Source: Actinidia chinensis
Taxonomy: Eukaryota > Streptophyta > Magnoliopsida > Ericales > Actinidiaceae
Length of the DNA stretch: 35,000 nucleotides
Direction: 5' to 3'
NCBI GenBank assembly: GCA_009663005.1
Contig: VIGQ01001727.1
Span: forward strand, 22,501 to 57,500
The notes under the pieces were generated by a model that did not search any database, was not told where the DNA came from, and saw only the letters and a list, made by a program, of their open reading frames with translations. The position numbers and the translations under genes are program-made. Each line of letters starts with the position of its first letter. Within the stretch, counting starts at the first letter, position 1. Below are positions 1 through 9,089 of this stretch, piece after piece.

Positions 1-59
1 AGTTGTTGGGATACTCTTCAAAGATTTAAAAACACTGAGATGATTTTTATGGTGTTGAA
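1..59 (+). repeat. Diverged direct repeat, copy 1 (partner 4831-4888)
   Basis: The first ~59 bases align to 4831-4888 with small indels. Shared blocks include AGATTTAAAAAC and GATGATTTTTATG. The copy starts at the window edge, so the true unit may be longer to the left. What element it comes from is unknown. Confidence 0.55.
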
Positions 60-1462
60 GGATATGGAGGGGTTTTAGGTGTTTCAACTTCTTCCAATGT
101 TTGATGCAACCTATATGGCACGATCAGGGGAGTCATCCAGGTTTGTTGCAAAGACAAAGGGGATGTGCCACCAGGAATTGGTGGTAATCGAATAAGGGTG
201 AATTTTTTGTAGATATTTCTGATAATAACATGCTGTGAGGCGTCACAAGGTGATAGGCTATCGTTGTGGTCTAATATAGAAGATGAACGGGGGTTGGCTC
301 TATATTTAATTGTTGAATTAACGAATCAAAGTTTTGCAAATCTTATTAGATAGAGGATTTTAACAGAGGGTCTCGTTTGTTCTATTTTTTCCCTCAATTG
401 AAGGAATATTTACAAATATATGAAATTACATGTTACGTAACTACGAAAAAATTCAAGTAAGCACATCCACAGTGTTACAAGTTAAACCTAATCATATCTA
501 TCACCCTAAATGTCTTTTAGGTAAAGTTTGGAGCTGCCAACTTCTAATTTAAGAGGTATAGACAGAGTGTTTGACACGATTTTTATTTTTATTTATGGCT
601 AAAATAACTTACAAATTAAAAAAGAGTTATTATTACCTCAATTTTAAAAAAATTTTAACTTTTAATTCTAACTAAGCAATTTTAATATAGTTCAACTAAC
701 CATACACTCTCGTAATACAGTCAAAAATAATGACTGGATAAGGTAGTCATGCTCATCCTTAGCATTGATGTTGTATTAACCAGCTCAATCTTTTTGTAAT
801 ATTCTAATTTAATTATTAATAAAATTTCCCATGTTTGACAATAAAAAAAAATGAAAAATCGTTATGTTGAAAAAGACATACGTCAGCGAAAGGTAACAAG
901 CAGAGGATATTACTGACCTTTTTTGTAAGACCTGGGAAGACAGAACCTAGCAACGCAATTTTGAAGGGTATTACCGTAAGTTTATCTCTCTATGCGGGAC
1001 AAAAATAAAAAATAAAAAATATTAAAATTAAAAGACCATTGTAGTTAAAGTAATGCAAGAAGAGATTTAATAAAAAAATTAGTTGTTTTTGTTGATTTGA
1101 GAAGCTTAAACATATTTATCAAATACGTATTCTGGGATCAAATTGTTGTAATCAGATCGCATTAAATTTTATAGATTTGATCCCGAATTCAATCAATTGA
1201 TAGGACCAAACCTAAGGTCACTTTTAACAAAAAGCCTTAAAAAGAAATGGCAAATCTCAAACCAGATTGAAGAGGGGTTGAAATTTCTTTTGATGTGGTA
1301 ATTGTCGACAAACTGCCCTACACTACTTTCTCTTGCACTGTCTCCGAAATTTGCCATGTCTCAGAAATTTCAATGTCTGTCCTGGGAGCCGCAGTAATTG
1401 CATGGGAGAGAGAGAAGTCCACCACAGCCAAAGAGAGAGAGAGAAAGATAGGTCCACCGGAC

Positions 1463-1475
1463 AAAAAAAAAATAG
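1463..1475 (+). repeat. Target-site duplication (left) of foldback element
   Basis: An A-run ending in TAG immediately precedes the left inverted repeat. The same A-run ending in TAG immediately follows the right inverted repeat (2237-2248). Because the repeat is mostly A, its exact length is uncertain, but 9-12 bp is supported. Confidence 0.6.
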
Positions 1476-2236
1476 GGTGTGACATATACATCCTTGAGGT
1501 TTTTGAAACTTATTATAAAAAATGACAGTGACTCCTTGAGGTTGAAACTTGTTCTAGATTCTTTTTTTTTTTTTCTTTTTTTTTTGTTAGCCCTTTTTAC
1601 ACTAATCACCCTGAGGGTCGAGTTGATACACAAAACACCCTTGGACGTCAATCGTTAGTTGACAAGATTGATTGTCCATCTACGACGTTAGATAAATAAG
1701 TGATGAATTATTATAATTCATTTTTTTTTGACAAATTTTAGTAATATACCTCACAAAAAATGTTAATTGAATGACAAAAAGTGAGATTTATATTGACACC
1801 AATATATAATTACCTATTTAAGTGAATCATTTAACTATTTTGTTATTAATCTGTTTGGAAATAGTGATTGAAAAATCGATCACATGTTCTATCTATGTGT
1901 TTAAATTACATGTTCCTTAATCTAAAAGAATATTATTTTTTGTTCAATTCCATAAAATTTTGTGAAATACTATAGTACTTGTAAAAAAAGGGCATATATG
2001 GATATTCCAACCCTATAAAGCTTGGCGTCAAGAGGACTAATCAATCTTGTAACGACGATGACGTCAAGCGGTGCTTTGTGTAAACCCGGAATTCAGGAGT
2101 GGTAGTGTAAAATGAGAAGAAAGAAATCTGTTATAAGTTTTCAAATCTCAGACAGGAGGGAGAGGTTACGGTATTTCTCAAAGTCAGGGGTGCTTTATGT
2201 ATAACCCAATTTTCAGGGATGGTTAGTTATTTCACC
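1476..2236. mobile_element. 761-bp foldback / Mutator-like MITE with ~215-bp terminal inverted repeats
   Basis: The two ends are inverted copies of each other. The left end begins GGTGTGACATATACATCC, and the reverse complement of the right end begins GGTGAAATAACTAACCATCC. Similarity continues inward with indels through a shared block around GACGTCAA to GATTGATT, giving inverted repeats of roughly 1476-1690 and 2021-2236. The unique centre is about 330 bp, AT-rich and non-coding. The long TIRs and A-rich duplication of about 9-12 bp fit a non-autonomous Mutator-like element. No transposase is present, so mobilisation would need a protein from elsewhere. The two TIRs have diverged from each other, especially by a poly-T insertion at 1561-1586, so the insertion is old. 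A foldback element of another superfamily is the main alternative. Confidence 0.7.
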
Positions 2237-2248
2237 AAAAAAAAATAG
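2237..2248 (+). repeat. Target-site duplication (right) of foldback element
   Basis: An A-run ending in TAG directly abuts the right inverted repeat and matches 1463-1475. Confidence 0.6.
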
Positions 2249-2959
2249 TACGAGGATTATATTAATTTATTATAGCCGTGTGGAAAATCCTTGAATTGGA
2301 ATTAGAATGAGAGAAGTAAACACAAACAGTTAAACAAGACTTATTTTGCATAAACGACAATATTTGGGCAACCTATTACTGGATCTCCACGATTAATGTA
2401 TGTGGGATCACTCTATCTATAGTCTCAACTTTGACATAATATTAAAAGCATCCAAATTAAGTTTATTAGTATTTATATACGTATTTTCATCAAATGGAAG
2501 CCTTTTTTCAACGCTAGCATGATTTTAGCAAATAAAGACGTACCTATTAGTACCTCATTAGTAATTATATTATCTTACTATGTTCACGCTTCGGGGGATC
2601 GAGTTTGGACCATAATCCGTCAAACCATCCGAATACATCGTAGTTGTAAATATCAAGAATGATTTCGACAGAAGTTATTTACAAAACTGCCCGTGAAGGT
2701 CAGCGAGTGTGCAGTCGGGGGGTCGGGATATTCTTCAAACTTGGACAATAAAATTTTCTCAATTTTGGTTCACTTAAAAATTTTAATAGACTCATTTTAC
2801 CATATGAGTTATTATTAATTTAGCCAAATTTTAATCAAAGTTCTATTAGCCTATTGTAATTTGTGGTGTATAAAATTAAAAAAATGAGAAAAATTGAGAG
2901 AATTTTTTGGAAAACTATATTTTTTATGCATAACTTTATAAAAGGTAATTAACATTACC
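2249..2959. other. Unassigned AT-rich DNA
   Basis: I see no open frame of note, no transposon protein similarity and no terminal repeats in this stretch. The block 2585-2740 is somewhat more GC-rich than its surroundings but is not recognisable. Confidence 0.5.
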
Positions 2960-3232
2960 CATATTCCACAGACAAATTACAATTGTTAGCTTGCAGCAGC
3001 TGTACAAATCATATTCCACAGACAATTACCAAAAATTGTTAGCAGCAGCAGCTGACAAAATCCTATTCCACAGACAAATTACAAAATTGGGGCTAGCAGC
3101 AGCAGCTGTACAAATCAGATTCAACAGACCAAATACAAAGGTGTTAGCAGCAGAAAGCAGCGTGCAATCATATTCCACAACAGCAAGGTAATAAGAAGCA
3201 AACAATTGTTAGCCAGCAGCAGCAGCTTGCCA
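2960..3232. repeat. Minisatellite, five ~52-bp units with GCAGCAGCAGC core
   Basis: Units start at about 2960, 3010, 3062, 3116 and 3169. Each carries a version of CATATTCCACAGACAAATTAC followed within ~15 bases by TTAGCAGCAGCAGCTG. Units measure 50, 52, 54, 53 and about 64 bp and have diverged from one another. On the minus strand each unit contains GCTGCTAACAATT, which resembles the usual end of a Copia LTR and its junction with the primer-binding site. The array directly adjoins a probable minus-strand LTR U5 (3233-3520). The open frame 2991-3191 is only a reading of this repeat and is not called as a gene. Confidence 0.75.
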
Positions 3233-3520
3233 TGGTAGGATTTACCTTGATTTTAAACTCACATACAAACACACCACACAATGTAAGAACAAACTAAAAA
3301 ACATCAAAGAATAAGAAGCAAGAACAAGACGCACAAATTTTACGTAGTTCGGCATTTGCCTACGGCACGAGACTGACAAGGATTTCCTATTAAAAAAGAG
3401 AGTAACAATACGGCAATACACGTACGCGTTTTTTAACCAGACACCAAAACAGCGGACTACAAAACAGCCCAAATTTTTATTCCAAACGAAGTTATCCATG
3501 AGCGCTACGCTTTGGGCCTC
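3233..3520 (-). repeat. Probable Copia-type LTR fragment (R/U5), minus strand
   Basis: Read on the minus strand, the segment has a GTAGGCAAATGCCGAAC-ACGTAAAATTTGTG block followed by a T-rich tail. This resembles the conserved R/U5 region of many plant Copia and TRIM LTRs, where a CCGAAC-CACGTAAA sequence precedes the T-rich LTR end. No matching second LTR, primer-binding site or coding region is seen, so it is a fragment. The assignment rests on remembered family character rather than on an internal repeat pair. Confidence 0.35.
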
Positions 3521-3527
3521 CTATCAG

Positions 3528-3550
3528 CCCCCCCCCCCCCCCCCCCCCCC
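3528..3550 (+). repeat. Homopolymer tract, 23 C
   Basis: An uninterrupted run of 23 cytosines. It makes a spurious proline-rich frame at 3498-3692. Tracts this long are unstable and error-prone in assemblies. Confidence 0.95.
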
Positions 3551-3951
3551 AAAGCCGCCACTCCATAGAATAAGCGTCGTTGAAAATCCCATTTTAACAC
3601 GCAACGTTATTTCGGGTCGGGGATCATCTCCCGGATCAATACAAATAGACTCACAAAAAGAACACAAACATTGCAAAACTTCTAAGTTATGATTATATCT
3701 ATTATGCAGTTTGCAAATTGCATATAATCCACAGACATGTGAAATTGGGGAGTTTACAAAATGTGAAACTCATTGCATTCGTCTATCAATCAACATCCAA
3801 AAGTTTACAAAATTAAGCTAGTTGCATAAATTTTGCTAAACTGAAAGGGGAAAAAAACACAAAAAGAAATTTGAGATTCAATCTGACTTTGATTGTACGC
3901 TATTCATGCGGCCGCCTTTACAGTTTCCTAGTGACATCTTTACATAGGAAA
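3551..3951. other. Unassigned sequence between C tract and tandem repeat
   Basis: No coding similarity or structural feature is recognised. It could be the U3 side of the LTR fragment at 3233-3520, but no second copy in this window supports that. Confidence 0.4.
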
Positions 3952-4376
3952 GAAGAGAGGGAGAGAGGAGGCCAGGGGCATAGAGGTATAGACTATAGAT
4001 AGAAACGAGTGGGAGAGAGAGGGGGGGCGTCGGCTAGGTTGTATTTAGCGTAAGTCTCTATGAGATTGAGATAGGTGAGAGAACCGGGCCTATGAAGAGA
4101 GGGAGAGAGGAGGCCAGGGAGAGAGGTCAGAGAGGTTATAGACATAGATAGAAGAGAGAGAGAGGGGGGGGGGCGGCGGCAGGGTTATATTTGCGTAAGT
4201 CTTATGAGATGAATAGAGGAGAGAAGAACCGGGCCTATGAAAGGAGGGAGAGGGGAGGCCAAGGGACAGAGAGTATGACTATAGATAGAACGCAGAGAGA
4301 GAGGGGGGGCGGGCGGCGGTTAGGGTGTATTAGCGTATACAGTCTATGCAGATTGGATAGAGTGAGAGAACCGGGG
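3952..4376. repeat. Three tandem copies of a ~142-bp GA/G-rich unit
   Basis: Units are about 3952-4093, 4094-4238 and 4239-4376 (142, 145 and ~138 bp). Each opens with GAGGGAGAG(G)GGAGGCCA, passes through an ACTATAGATAGAA-like block and a GAGAGAGAGGGGGGGCG stretch, and ends with AGAACCGGGCCTATG or a derivative. The array is purine-biased on the plus strand and is flanked by AT-rich DNA. Small indels break every reading frame, so the 4191-4388 frame is not a gene. Confidence 0.9.
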
Positions 4377-4953
4377 GGCGGGCGCTAGTGGCCCAGAGGG
4401 GTAGACCCGCTATTGTGATTTTAGTTTCTCACCCGACCCGACCGATTCTAACTTGAAACCGACCAGTAAACGTATATGTTCAGATCAGACGGTTTCGGAG
4501 GATGGATCGGACGCGTTTCAGTGGATGTACGTATATGTAGTTACTACACAGTGCACATTCACAAAACAGAAGATTATTTTTATTTTTATCTCCTAACTAT
4601 TTGTATTTATGTCTATACTTAATCCTAGGCGATCAATTGCGTCTATTAATACTGATACTATCAGATTTAGTGTCCAGTTAGTCCTTACATTTGACAGGAT
4701 TATCTTAATTTGGAAAAGAACCCTAATTTTCAAACTTTTGTAGGAATTTTAGGCATTAAACGGAGGTTGATGCCTTGGAGTGAAACGTTTCGCCCAATTT
4801 ATGCCTCCGTTTATACAACATATGATAGAAAGTTGTTTTGAGACCTCTTCAATAGATTTAAAAACCTGAAGATGATTTTTATGATGTGACCATATAAAAA
4901 TATCCACACCCTATTAAATAACCATTCAGTTTTACTTTTTCATTCTGAAAAGT
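4377..4953. other. Unassigned DNA left of Copia-1
   Basis: It contains a CCCGACCCGACCGATT-like block at 4431-4446, of the sort seen in many plant DNA transposons and their derivatives. It also has a perfect 10-bp inverted repeat, TAAACGGAGG/CCTCCGTTTA, at 4757-4766 and 4804-4813. The second copy of the window-edge repeat (4831-4888) lies here. No gene is seen. Confidence 0.45.
4831..4888 (+). repeat. Diverged direct repeat, copy 2 (partner 1-59)
   Basis: It aligns with the first 59 bases of the window and carries the same AGATTTAAAAAC and GATGATTTTTATG blocks. It ends about 65 bp before the Copia-1 LTR. Confidence 0.55.
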
Positions 4954-5616
4954 TGTTATTAGCGTTCGGATACTTGGATTGCGCAAAAATTAAATAACAT
5001 CACGCCTCTGAATCGATCTCTAGAATCCACGAATTCAGCGTTCTCCGTGGAAATAGCCGTTGCGCTTGCTTTGGACGCCTTCCAAGCTTTCGTTGTCTCG
5101 GACGCCTTCCAAGAACTTGTTGATTGATGTGGACGCCTCCAAAAGCCTAGTATGTGCTGTGATGGTTGTTGTTTAGAGAATTTGCACTCTAGATCATAAA
5201 CCGCATCCTGGTCTAAGAACATAGCATTAGTCTAAAAATGTGCCTCGATTATTTGCGTTGAGAGGCTCATATATGTATATATTCTGGAGATACAACAAGA
5301 GTCTTCCACGAGCATTAATTGCTGAAGTAGATATATCTCAATCATGTAGGTTAGAACTCTTAAAATTGTTAAAACTCTGGGGAACAGGGTCGAACGCCCG
5401 ACAATTGGTTTCGAATGCCAGAGGGTCGAACACCTCTTTTTAAGGGTTCGAACACCTGGATTCGAACCATATCTAAGTTCGAACAGGTTCGAACCATTGA
5501 TGTAATTTTCATTCTTCCGCACCAGGTTCATTCCTATAGCTCGGGACGTGACCTAAGTTATTGGAATTACACCCAAAGTGTTTTGTTTAGAATTAGCCAA
5601 TCTAAAAAACCTATCA
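4954..5616 (-). repeat. Copia-1 3' LTR (left copy)
   Basis: It is homologous to 11778-12175 plus 13836-14361. Shared blocks include the GATACTTG-ATTGCG start, repeated GGACGCCTTCCAA units at 5075-5145, a GTTGTTTAGAGAATTTG block, the TTCGAACG-type cluster at 5388-5500, and the ending TTCATTCCTATAGCTCGGGAC to TTTAGAATTAGCCAAT. On the minus strand it begins TGATAGG just after the polypurine tract. Relative to the right copy it lacks about 190 bp near the left end. A TATA-like ATATATACATATAT lies at about 5267-5280, downstream of the motif cluster on the minus strand. Confidence 0.75.
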
Positions 5617-5630
5617 ATCTCCCCTCTAAC
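5617..5630 (-). other. Copia-1 polypurine tract
   Basis: On the minus strand it reads GTTAGAGGGGAGAT and sits immediately before the TGATAGG start of the 3' LTR. This is the expected site for priming plus-strand DNA synthesis during reverse transcription. Confidence 0.65.
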
Positions 5631-7473
5631 AATTCCTATAACAAAACACTAAAAAATAACAAATACGGGAGAAAATAATGACTCGACAAAAATTGAACTA
5701 TAAACAATTGACTTAAGTCGGCGTTTCAAACAATATTTGCAATATGTCAACCTGTAATTAATTTGCACCACATCGCAAGTAAATATATCAAAACACATTG
5801 TGGAGAAGATATATATATATAAATATAAATGAATAAAAATTATTCTAAATTACTTCCTTACTCTAAAATATTCCTTATAGTTGATAAATGTAACATTAAA
5901 AATCAAATATATATGTATACGCTCATATCTCTCCCCCTCACATGATTTCTCTCCCCTTTTGTTATGAATTGACAAAGTAAATATGACGGGGTAAAAGGAT
6001 ATAATAAAATGACACCTCAAAATCAATAGAGGAGATGATGTCCAATAAAATCCAACAAGATTTCCTCATAAGAAAGAAAACCAAAAGCAAAAATATAAGG
6101 GGGATAGGAATTTCATTTGATCGTTTATAATAAAACCCAAGAGTTCATAAGAAAAAGTGTCTAGTAGACACATTAGGGACTCTATACGACACATGAAGAC
6201 AACAATTGGTTAGAGCTAAAAATTTACATTCCATAATGTAAAGGGATTTAAACAACTTTGTCACATGTGCAAATATCTTCAATATGTATAATGTGTCTCG
6301 GTGAAACTCGAAAAAATGTAGTGGATATGAACAGGCACTGAAGAGATAAGAGGTTAATAAGATTATTCAAAATTCCAGTCCATCAAATTCTTAAAGTCAA
6401 CTATTTGTGATGGAAGTGTAAACTCCCCACAAGATCTACACAGGCATTTAGGAGTTTATGGTTATTATTCTTTGAATATGCTCTGTTTTTTATTGCATAT
6501 TTTGAATGCTTTCCACTCTATGATGGTGATATAGTAAAACATATATATGTCACATAGGAGCTCTTGCCATCATGCATAATATTTTTCCTGGTTTGAACAC
6601 CCATGGTTTGAAATAATAAGGGATATACACTTTATATGGTTCAATCTTAGTATAAGAATAACTTCAAGAAGAAATGTGACATATTCAAACTAAACAACAA
6701 ATCACACTAATCGTTCACGCCAATCTGGCGTACCAGTGTGCTCCGCGTAAAGCTTGACTATGGTTCAACTTTAATCACAATGTATAAAAGGTTGAAAAAA
6801 TCTAAAAATTGATGTCATGCAACGTTATCCTAACAAATTCAAAATTTCCAAGGTACATATCCCATAAATATGCGAGATAAAAAAAATCTTTTGAATTTTT
6901 TTTTTATTCTTACAAAAAAAAAATTACAACCAAGAAGAGTGATCATAGCCATAGGAAAAACAATAATCGTCGGAACCACCTATGATATGTATTATACATA
7001 CTTTTATTCTTGACAGTCAACCCCTACAAGTTCTCTAAGGGTATGTATGCATTCAAATCAGATTTTCTAATCCAAATAGCCTTAATTTTGTTATTAGAAA
7101 ACATGTTGTTTTAGATTAATTTAATTTAAATACGTAATTTTTTGATTTGAATATTGCCAAATTATTTTCAGGCTTCTAGAATATGAATACATGATAATTT
7201 GTAATTTTTAGAGCCATATTGCATTAGGCCTGATAGGTCTTACAATCCCACAATGATGACAGAAAAGAACAAATCTGAATTATATGGACTTTTCGGTCTA
7301 GCTTCAAATGTGGACAGAGGCGTTCGAATGTCGAACGTTCGACCCTTCATAACAGAATTCCCAGAATTGGAAGATACATACCTGCGGATTTACCTGTTTA
7401 ACAACTTGGGTATTCTTTGAATTTCTAATTAATTGTTGTGTACCTCTTGTCTTGCTCTTGAACGAATTTAATC
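5631..7473. other. Copia-1 interior, no recognisable coding sequence
   Basis: By position this should be the 3' half of Copia-1 pol, but six-frame reading gives no RNase H or reverse-transcriptase motif I can support. A block at 6590-6612 (GGTTTGAACACCCATGG) resembles the LTR motif cluster at 14162-14185. Another TTCGAACG-type group sits at 7321-7345, so LTR-derived pieces may be embedded. Much of it may be unrelated inserted sequence. Confidence 0.4.
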
Positions 7474-7641
7474 TGTGATGTATACATACCCTAGGATAGA
7501 TTACATTTTACCTAAACTTAGTTTGTGTATATAAACTCTCCTCTTTCCTTTGTAAACAACTTCTGTACTATACAATCTTTATCTTCTCATGCTCTTACAT
7601 CTCAGCAAAAAATATATAGATATATATATTATCTTATTTTA
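7474..7641 (+). repeat. Copia-2 5' LTR
   Basis: It matches 9858-10053 through blocks such as GATGTATA-ATACCCTAGG, ACTTAGTTTGT, ATATAAACTCTCC and TACAATCTTTAT. It begins TGTGATG and runs to the primer-binding site. It is short (~170 bp) and differs from the 3' copy mainly by indels and AT-repeat length. ATATAAACTCTCC is the likely promoter TATA region. Confidence 0.85.
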
Positions 7642-7643
7642 AA

Positions 7644-7655
7644 TGGTATCAGAGC
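7644..7655 (+). other. Copia-2 primer-binding site (initiator tRNA-Met)
   Basis: TGGTATCAGAGC is the standard plant Copia primer-binding site, complementary to the 3' end of initiator methionine tRNA. It lies 2-3 bases after the 5' LTR and fixes the plus-strand orientation. Confidence 0.9.
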
Positions 7656-8279
7656 CATAGTGTTCTACCTCTTTCTGATTTGACTTTTCTTTACCTCTCG
7701 TATGTTTTCGTTAACTTGCTGATTTCTGTTCTTTGAACGAGAAATATGTTCCAATCTGATTTTTGAAACACCATGTGTCCTCGTGCAATCCTAAGTTCAT
7801 TGAACTCAAAAACAGCGCGGAAGAGTCCCTCCGCGCGCTCCTCCCACGGCCTCCACGCGCTGCCAGATGCCTACACGCGCCGACAGCTCGGTTGACGTCA
7901 TCCGGGATGTCATCAATGCGATCTGTGACGTCAGCACCTAGCGACTGTGACGTCAGCCCTATCAGTGAGTCAGCCTTGCATTGTGTGATGCAGCCGCACT
8001 GGTAATTACAGTCTTGGCCCTGCCTGAATCACTCTTTGATCTTTAATTTGGCAGAAGAAAGAAAATTTGTATGATTTTTGACAGTTTAGACCCTCGGAGT
8101 TTGCATTCTTCATCTTGGCTTCCGGTTCAGTTATTGATTAATTTGTGTCTTCTGATCGTTTTCGCCCACCACTCGATTTTTGACTATTTCTCCTCGTTAC
8201 TATTGTTAGTTGCTATTTGCACTATTTTTTATTATTTTCTCTACGATTGGGATAATTTGTGCGCTTAGATGGATCATTA
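7656..8279 (+). other. Copia-2 leader, no clear coding content
   Basis: This untranslated leader runs between the primer-binding site and gag. The block 7815-7985 is GC-richer and includes several GTGACGTCA-type repeats, each containing the palindrome TGACGTCA or part of it (7895-7960). The frames 7763-8005 and 8071-8268 show no family motif, though the first residues of gag may lie in the latter stretch. Confidence 0.5.
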
Positions 8280-8965
8280 TGGTAAATCTGAAGTTGCTGA
8301 CATATTATTATCATTCTGGACGGTCTCAATTAATACCATGGTCTTAAGCGATGTCCAGTTTTCTCAAAGGAAGAAACTTGGCGTTACGTTATGGGTGATA
8401 TTTCAGCACCGACTCAGGGTGCCTACTGAGACGCCTACTGAGTAATGTTCGATTGGAAGAATGGGTAGTAAAAATCATCAGATTATCCACGGGGATCCGA
8501 TAATAATTCTATACCTTCTATCAGTCTACAGTTTGAGGCCCCCCCCCCCCCCCCAATTTGACACTGCCCATGCCATTTGGGATTTGCTAGCCCTACCAAA
8601 ATACTATGCTGATTAGCTTGTCAGTATCAGCTTATGACTCCTATGCCGACAGAGACAGGACCTGGACAGTAGATCAGTGCATTTCTTGCCTCAGATAATT
8701 CTATAGGGATAAATTGACTCCTCCGAGCCCAAGTGGTTATTCGTCTGTGCTGGTGATTATACTTATTTTCCCCTATAGCGATCAGCATCGTCTTATTCTG
8801 TTTCTTATGGGGCTCTCTGATATAGATGAGCCTGGTGTTTTGTTTGGGGGTTCGAGCCTCCCTCCTTCATCGCCATTCCTCTTCCTACATTGGAGCAGGC
8901 TATCTCTAAAGCTGTTATCTAAAGAGACTTGTCTTGGCTTGTTCATGCGTATCTCTGAGCTCAAA
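8280..8965 (+). pseudogene. Copia-2 gag remnant
   Basis: Gag forms the particle that packages retrotransposon RNA in the cytoplasm. Reading across frameshifts gives a series of plant Copia gag landmarks in the right order. These are a YVMGDISAPTQG-like segment near 8385, a WKNGSKNHQIIH segment near 8450-8490, DTAHAIWDLLA near 8560, RDKLTPPSPSGYSS near 8700, SDQHRLILFLMGLSD near 8780, and PLPTLEQAISKAV near 8880-8920. A 16-C tract (8539-8554) and at least four frame changes break it, and no single frame spans more than about 100 codons. It cannot make a full Gag. The fragment order and plus orientation agree with the LTRs and primer-binding site. Confidence 0.8.
8539..8554 (+). repeat. Homopolymer tract, 16 C, inside Copia-2 gag
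   Basis: A run of 16 cytosines sits between the LQFG-like and FDTAHAIW-like parts of gag, where related gags have only a few residues. It shifts the frame. Confidence 0.95.
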
Positions 8966-9089
8966 GATTTCTTTAATCGTCACTTTGAGATGAAGATCTT
9001 GAGCCCGTGAGCTACTTCTTGTCTTGAAGTTTCATTTGGCTCTACGGATATCTCTTACTAGAGCAAGAGTGACCTCGATCTCTTACCCG

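Larger units (their letters stand above)
1..1475. other. Unassigned AT-rich DNA left of the foldback element
   Basis: No gene or transposon protein is recognised here on either strand. Bases 1-59 are similar to 4831-4888 (a diverged direct repeat). A perfect 10-bp inverted repeat, GGGATCAAAT/ATTTGATCCC, lies at 1134-1143 and 1175-1184 with a 31-nt loop. A GAGA-rich stretch at about 1406-1446 precedes the foldback element. The short frame 1295-1525 runs into the foldback element and has no recognisable motif. Confidence 0.5.

Noticed and set aside
1295..1525. 76-codon plus frame as a small gene near the foldback element
   Set aside because: Its C-terminal third lies inside the foldback element and its GAGA-rich part is simple sequence; no family similarity.
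2991..3191. 66-codon frame with repeated AAAA segments
   Set aside because: It is a translation of the 52-bp minisatellite and lacks an independent start context or family similarity.
3498..3692. Proline-rich small protein
   Set aside because: The prolines come from the 23-C homopolymer; nothing else supports coding.
2960..4376. Possible CRISPR-like repeat arrays
   Set aside because: Repeats are contiguous or diverged without unique spacers, and the DNA is a plant nuclear sequence full of retrotransposons.
4191..4388. Arg/Gly-rich 65-codon frame
   Set aside because: It is a reading of the 142-bp tandem repeat, and indels between units change the frame.
5631..7473. Copia-1 RT/RNase H expected in this position
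   Set aside because: I read the minus strand for YVDD, LADIFTKPL and KTKHI-type motifs and found none that could be supported.
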